Shown here: positions 13,079 to 15,782 of the stretch, in pieces
Numbering within the stretch: position 1 is the first letter of the stretch
Layout of the letters: the number at the start of each line of letters is the position of its first letter
Origin: CAZUSO01 sp964622775
GTDB lineage: Bacteria > Bacteroidota > Bacteroidia > Chitinophagales > Chitinophagaceae
Direction: 5' to 3'
DNA: 15,782 bases
Assembly: GCA_964622775.1 (NCBI GenBank)
Contig: CAZUSO010000064.1
Coordinates: 1-15,782 of the forward strand
Position numbers and translations under genes: made by a program
The notes under the pieces: generated by a model
Databases searched by the model: none
What the model saw: the letters and a program-made list of their open reading frames with translations, nothing else
Told to the model about the DNA's origin: nothing

Positions 13079-13086
13079 TAAATTTG
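13079..13086 (+). promoter_or_regulatory. Candidate -7 element (TAAATTTG) for the GHMP kinase gene
   Basis: TAAATTTG matches the Bacteroidota -7 consensus TAnnTTTG exactly and lies 26 bp before the ATG at 13113. No good TTTG -33 partner is seen at the expected distance. Its position implies a transcript starting after 13090, which supports the ATG at 13113 over an upstream TTG at 13020. Confidence 0.45.
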
Positions 13087-13112
13087 CAAGCTCAACGATA
13101 GCTATATTTATA

Positions 13113-14138
13113 ATGATATACAGAAGCAAGGCGCCATTGCGCATCGGTTTAGCGGGAGGCGGCACAGACGTAAGCCCTTACAGCGACTTGTACGGAGGCG
13201 CTATTCTTAACGTTACGATTTCTATGTACGCTTATGCCACCATCGAGCCGCGTAACGATGATCAGATAGTGATCGTAGCAGCCGACCGCAAAGAATCGCT
13301 GAGCTATAATACCGGAAAGCCATTGCCTGTTGATGGCAGGCTGGATATCATCAAGGGTGTGTATAACCGCGTTGTAGAACAATTCGGGAATACCCCTTCA
13401 GGCTTTACCATCACTACTTATGTGGATGCGCCTGCTGGCTCAGGGCTGGGCAGCTCTTCTACCTTAGTCGTGGCCATACTTGGCGCATTTGCTGAGTGGA
13501 TGAACCTGCCTTTGGGCGAATATGATGCCGCGCATCTTTCTTACCAGATCGAAAGGCGGGATTTGCAATTAGCCGGGGGCAAGCAGGATCAGTATGCGGC
13601 TACTTTCGGCGGGGTGAATTTCATGGAGTTTTATGCAGAAGATAAAGTCGTGGTAAACCCGCTTCGGATACGGCCGGAATACCTGCGTGAACTGGAAAAT
13701 GATCTGTTGCTTTTTTATACTTCCACCAGCCGTGACTCCGCCACGATTATTGAAGCGCAGAGCAAGAATGTGCAGGAGAAGAAAAGCGCTTCGATTGATG
13801 CAATGCATTTATTAAAAGAGCAGGCGCAAATGATGAAAGAGGCATTGCTGACCGGCAAGGTAAACCGCATCGGAGACATATTGGATTTCGGTTTTCAGCA
13901 GAAAAAGAAAACGGCAGCCGGCATCAGCAACCCGATGATAGATGAGATATACCAGACTGCTCTGGCGGCAGGCGCCACCGGCGGCAAGATCAGTGGAGCA
14001 GGCGGCGGAGGCTTCATGATTTTCTATTGCCCCGGTGTTACCCGTTACGGGGTGATTGAATCATTACACAAGTTTGGCGGGGAATTTCGCCGCTTCAATA
14101 TTACCGAACAGGGCTTGTTTACCTGGAAGAGCGAATAG
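13113..14138 (+). CDS. hddA: GHMP-family sugar kinase, probable D-glycero-D-manno-heptose 7-phosphate kinase (HddA-like)
   Basis: From the ATG at 13113 the protein is 341 aa and begins MIYRSKAPLRIGLAGGGTD, the usual HddA-type N-terminus. An upstream TTG at 13020 would add 31 unrelated residues. The three GHMP motifs are present: motif 1 PLRIGLAGGGTD (8-19), the ATP-binding motif 2 PAGSGLGSSSTL (107-118) and motif 3 KISGAGGGGFMIF (292-304). QLAGGKQDQYAATFGG in between is also typical. HddA-like enzymes phosphorylate heptose 7-phosphate at C1, using ATP, for surface-polysaccharide heptose nucleotides. Other GHMP kinases of sugar-nucleotide pathways share these motifs, so the substrate is inferred. 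No heptose-pathway partner gene is adjacent. It is likely a single transcription unit. Confidence 0.85.
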   Translation: MIYRSKAPLRIGLAGGGTDVSPYSDLYGGAILNVTISMYAYATIEPRNDDQIVIVAADRKESLSYNTGKPLPVDGRLDIIKGVYNRVVEQFGNTPSGFTITTYVDAPAGSGLGSSSTLVVAILGAFAEWMNLPLGEYDAAHLSYQIERRDLQLAGGKQDQYAATFGGVNFMEFYAEDKVVVNPLRIRPEYLRELENDLLLFYTSTSRDSATIIEAQSKNVQEKKSASIDAMHLLKEQAQMMKEALLTGKVNRIGDILDFGFQQKKKTAAGISNPMIDEIYQTALAAGATGGKISGAGGGGFMIFYCPGVTRYGVIESLHKFGGEFRRFNITEQGLFTWKSE

Positions 14139-14338
14139 AATCTTGGAAAAGGCCGTTTTTTGTCGCTTTGCTGCATCATATTCTGCTTCGCAGGATACGG
14201 CAGCTCGAATCCGCTTAGAGGGCATCTGGAAGCTATTCATCTCGTTGCATTGACAGTATCATTTGATGCTATCAAAAGTTTGCCTGAATTTTGATTGCCC
14301 TATAAAGTGTATTATTTCACAGGCGGGTATATTCAAGA
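14139..14338. other. Intergenic stretch after the kinase gene
   Basis: About 200 bp between convergent genes. I see no open frame with family features and no strong hairpin apart from a small CTGC-TTC-GCAG stem near 14182. A GGCCGTTTTTT tract at 14152-14162 is T-rich but has no convincing stem. Confidence 0.5.
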
Positions 14339-14369
14339 AAGGGAGCTCACCTAATAGGCAAGCTCCCTT
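14339..14369 (-). terminator. Intrinsic terminator of the T9SS protein gene
   Basis: Read on the - strand, AAGGGAGCT pairs perfectly with AGCTCCCTT (9 bp, 13-nt loop) and is followed by TCTT. It lies about 20 bp after the stop codon of the - strand gene, the normal place for its terminator. It could also stop + strand transcripts coming from the kinase gene. Confidence 0.7.
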
Positions 14370-14390
14370 ACAGCATGATGTAAATTTTAT

Positions 14391-15782
14391 TTAATCCTTT
14401 ATTACTTTTAACCCATCGGTTCTTACGTCATCCTGATAACGGATATAGTAAGTGCCTGAGGGAATATGCTGCAACGAAATAATTTGGTTTTTGTTCGTTA
14501 CCGGTAACGTATTAATAACCTTACCTGTAATGTCAGTTATTATGAAGAAAGCATTACCCTTGATGCTTCCGTTAATAGTTATCTGAACGCTTTCCCGGAA
14601 AGGATTAGGGTAAGCAGACATTGTAAAGCCATTGCTCACTTTAACCACAGCGCTTACAATTTTACTGTAGCCACTTGTACCATTATTGTTCCGAAAATGC
14701 AAACGATAGTAATTAATACCGGTCAACGGTTCTTCATCTATAAAGCTGTATTGGCTACCCGATAGGCCTTTAGCATCAACGACGCCCATTTCACCAAACA
14801 TCCTGCCATCGGCACTCCTTTCTATTTCAAACAAATCGCCTTTTACTTCCTCCGCCGTAGTCCAATCTACCCGATTAGCAGCACCCAGATTAACAGCCGC
14901 TATTGTTCTTAGTTTTATCGGTAAAGGAGAGCCGTCCGCTTTTGTATGAAGGAAAAATCCGGAAAAATGCGAAGTGGTAAAAGTTACTTCCCAGCGATTG
15001 CCTGTCGCATTCCAGGTTGCGACACAAGGTATTACTTCTACATTCGCAACACTGGTATCATATCCACCGGGACCATTGCCACTCCCCGGTAAGCTGTGGA
15101 ATGCAGTTATTTGTACATTCTCGCCGTTAAGTCCTATTTGCGGATAATCAGGATTGTTTTCTCCAACAAGCGTATTATAATCATCAAACTCCTGTTGGGC
15201 ATAATATAATGTTACCGTTCCGCCTCCTGTTTGGGTAGTGTGGATATCATAATACCGGTTTACATACGGATCGGCTTCGGGAGGCATTGGATTGCCTATA
15301 GTTACAGCACTTGAAATATCTCCCAAATCCTCATTACTACTAACAGAAGCTATGATTTTACAATCTGTATTGGCTAAATGCGCTGTATCATTATATTGTA
15401 TGGCATCATTACTTGTAGTGGTTACCATAGCAATGCCATTTTCTGTTACGCTTAGGTTTAAAGTCACAATACTGTCACAACCATTAGCACTGGTAAATGT
15501 ATCCGTAGCCGTATTGTTGTCGGATGAATAAGTAATTCCATTAAATGTATAGCTGCTACCCACACAAATATTTTGTATGTCTGTACCGGTGATCAAACCA
15601 GGTTCCGTAATTGTCACGGTCTGAGTAGTCTGGCATAAATTGTTATCCGTAATGGTGCAGGTATAGGTGCCGGCAGCCAGTCCGGAAGCCGTAGCGCCGG
15701 TACCCCCGCTTGGCGACCAGCTGTAGCTATATCCCGGCGTACCACCGGCAGGCGTTACGGTAGCGGTGCCACTGCTTCCCCC
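14391..15782 (-). CDS. Secreted SprB-repeat protein with T9SS C-terminal sorting domain (5' end outside the window)
   Basis: The frame is open to the window edge, so 463 C-terminal residues are visible and the start is missing. An internal GTG at 15617 is not a real start. From the edge: a SprB-type repeat (GTATVTPAGGTPGYSYSW, then TYTCTITDNNLCQTTQTVTI); a second module ending GCDSIVTLNLSV; a less clear middle domain; a region with VDWTTAEEVKGDLFEIERSADG and NYYRLHFRN, common before sorting domains; and a final type A sorting domain with MSAYPNPF, ITDITGKVI and PSGTYYIRY, ending VIKD. Such proteins cross the outer membrane through the type IX system and are attached to or released from the surface, often as adhesins. 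The ligand is not predictable. Confidence 0.9.
   Translation of the reverse strand, partial: GGSSGTATVTPAGGTPGYSYSWSPSGGTGATASGLAAGTYTCTITDNNLCQTTQTVTITEPGLITGTDIQNICVGSSYTFNGITYSSDNNTATDTFTSANGCDSIVTLNLSVTENGIAMVTTTSNDAIQYNDTAHLANTDCKIIASVSSNEDLGDISSAVTIGNPMPPEADPYVNRYYDIHTTQTGGGTVTLYYAQQEFDDYNTLVGENNPDYPQIGLNGENVQITAFHSLPGSGNGPGGYDTSVANVEVIPCVATWNATGNRWEVTFTTSHFSGFFLHTKADGSPLPIKLRTIAAVNLGAANRVDWTTAEEVKGDLFEIERSADGRMFGEMGVVDAKGLSGSQYSFIDEEPLTGINYYRLHFRNNNGTSGYSKIVSAVVKVSNGFTMSAYPNPFRESVQITINGSIKGNAFFIITDITGKVINTLPVTNKNQIISLQHIPSGTYYIRYQDDVRTDGLKVIKD

Noticed and set aside
13020..13112. TTG-start extension of the GHMP kinase (31 extra residues, hydrophobic)
   Set aside because: The family N-terminus begins at the ATG at 13113, and a TAAATTTG promoter element lies inside the extension.

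Overview
The window looks like chromosomal DNA of a Bacteroidota bacterium, most like the Chitinophagaceae/Sphingobacteriia. The evidence is a type III glutamine synthetase, a protein with SprB-type repeats and a type IX secretion (T9SS) C-terminal sorting domain, an Rhs family with the 'VKDHLGN...HYYPFGL' style core found in that group, and a Bacteroidota-type -7 promoter element (TAnnTTTG) before the heptose kinase gene. This assignment rests on protein families and motifs only.

Region 1 (1-8200) is a tandem array of four orphan Rhs C-terminal tips, each followed by its candidate immunity gene(s), all on the + strand. Every tip starts with nearly the same short Rhs core (MDFNFRQYDPQ...GRF..VDPLA...DMISPYAAMGNAPE), then a Gly-rich linker ending in GSWS, then a different C-terminal effector domain. 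Tips 1 and 2 carry His-then-Cys domains resembling circularly permuted papain-like (NlpC/P60, LRAT, YaeF type) enzymes. Tip 3 carries a zinc N-acetylmuramoyl-L-alanine amidase (Amidase_3). Tip 4 carries an unrecognised domain after an EF-hand loop. The partner genes encode a small membrane protein (tip 1) and lipoproteins (tips 2, 3, 4), so protection is expected at the cell envelope. The tip 2 immunity gene is present as two almost identical copies plus a truncated third. Tips 1-3 are each preceded by a structured repeat of about 93-122 bp containing tandem hairpins. Tip 4 is instead attached to a longer piece of Rhs core. Only the 3' parts of the Rhs genes are present, so these look like stored or displaced tips that could recombine into a full-length Rhs gene, which is not in this window.

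Region 2 (8174-8731) is a gene-poor boundary with strong inverted repeats, a scrap of the array repeat and an inverted 16-nt fragment of the same repeat. Region 3 (8732-14138) is ordinary metabolic chromosome: glnN on the - strand, diverging from kynA (tryptophan 2,3-dioxygenase). kynA overlaps a YdcF/ElyC-type (DUF218) envelope-protein gene that is frameshifted at a T7 tract. An HddA-like GHMP sugar kinase gene follows. Region 4 (14139-15782) holds a - strand terminator and the 3' part of a secreted SprB-repeat/T9SS protein gene that runs off the window.

The main point of interest is the toxin-tip/immunity array with its covarying, loop-inverted hairpin repeats. It has an integron-like layout, but no recombinase gene is visible here.
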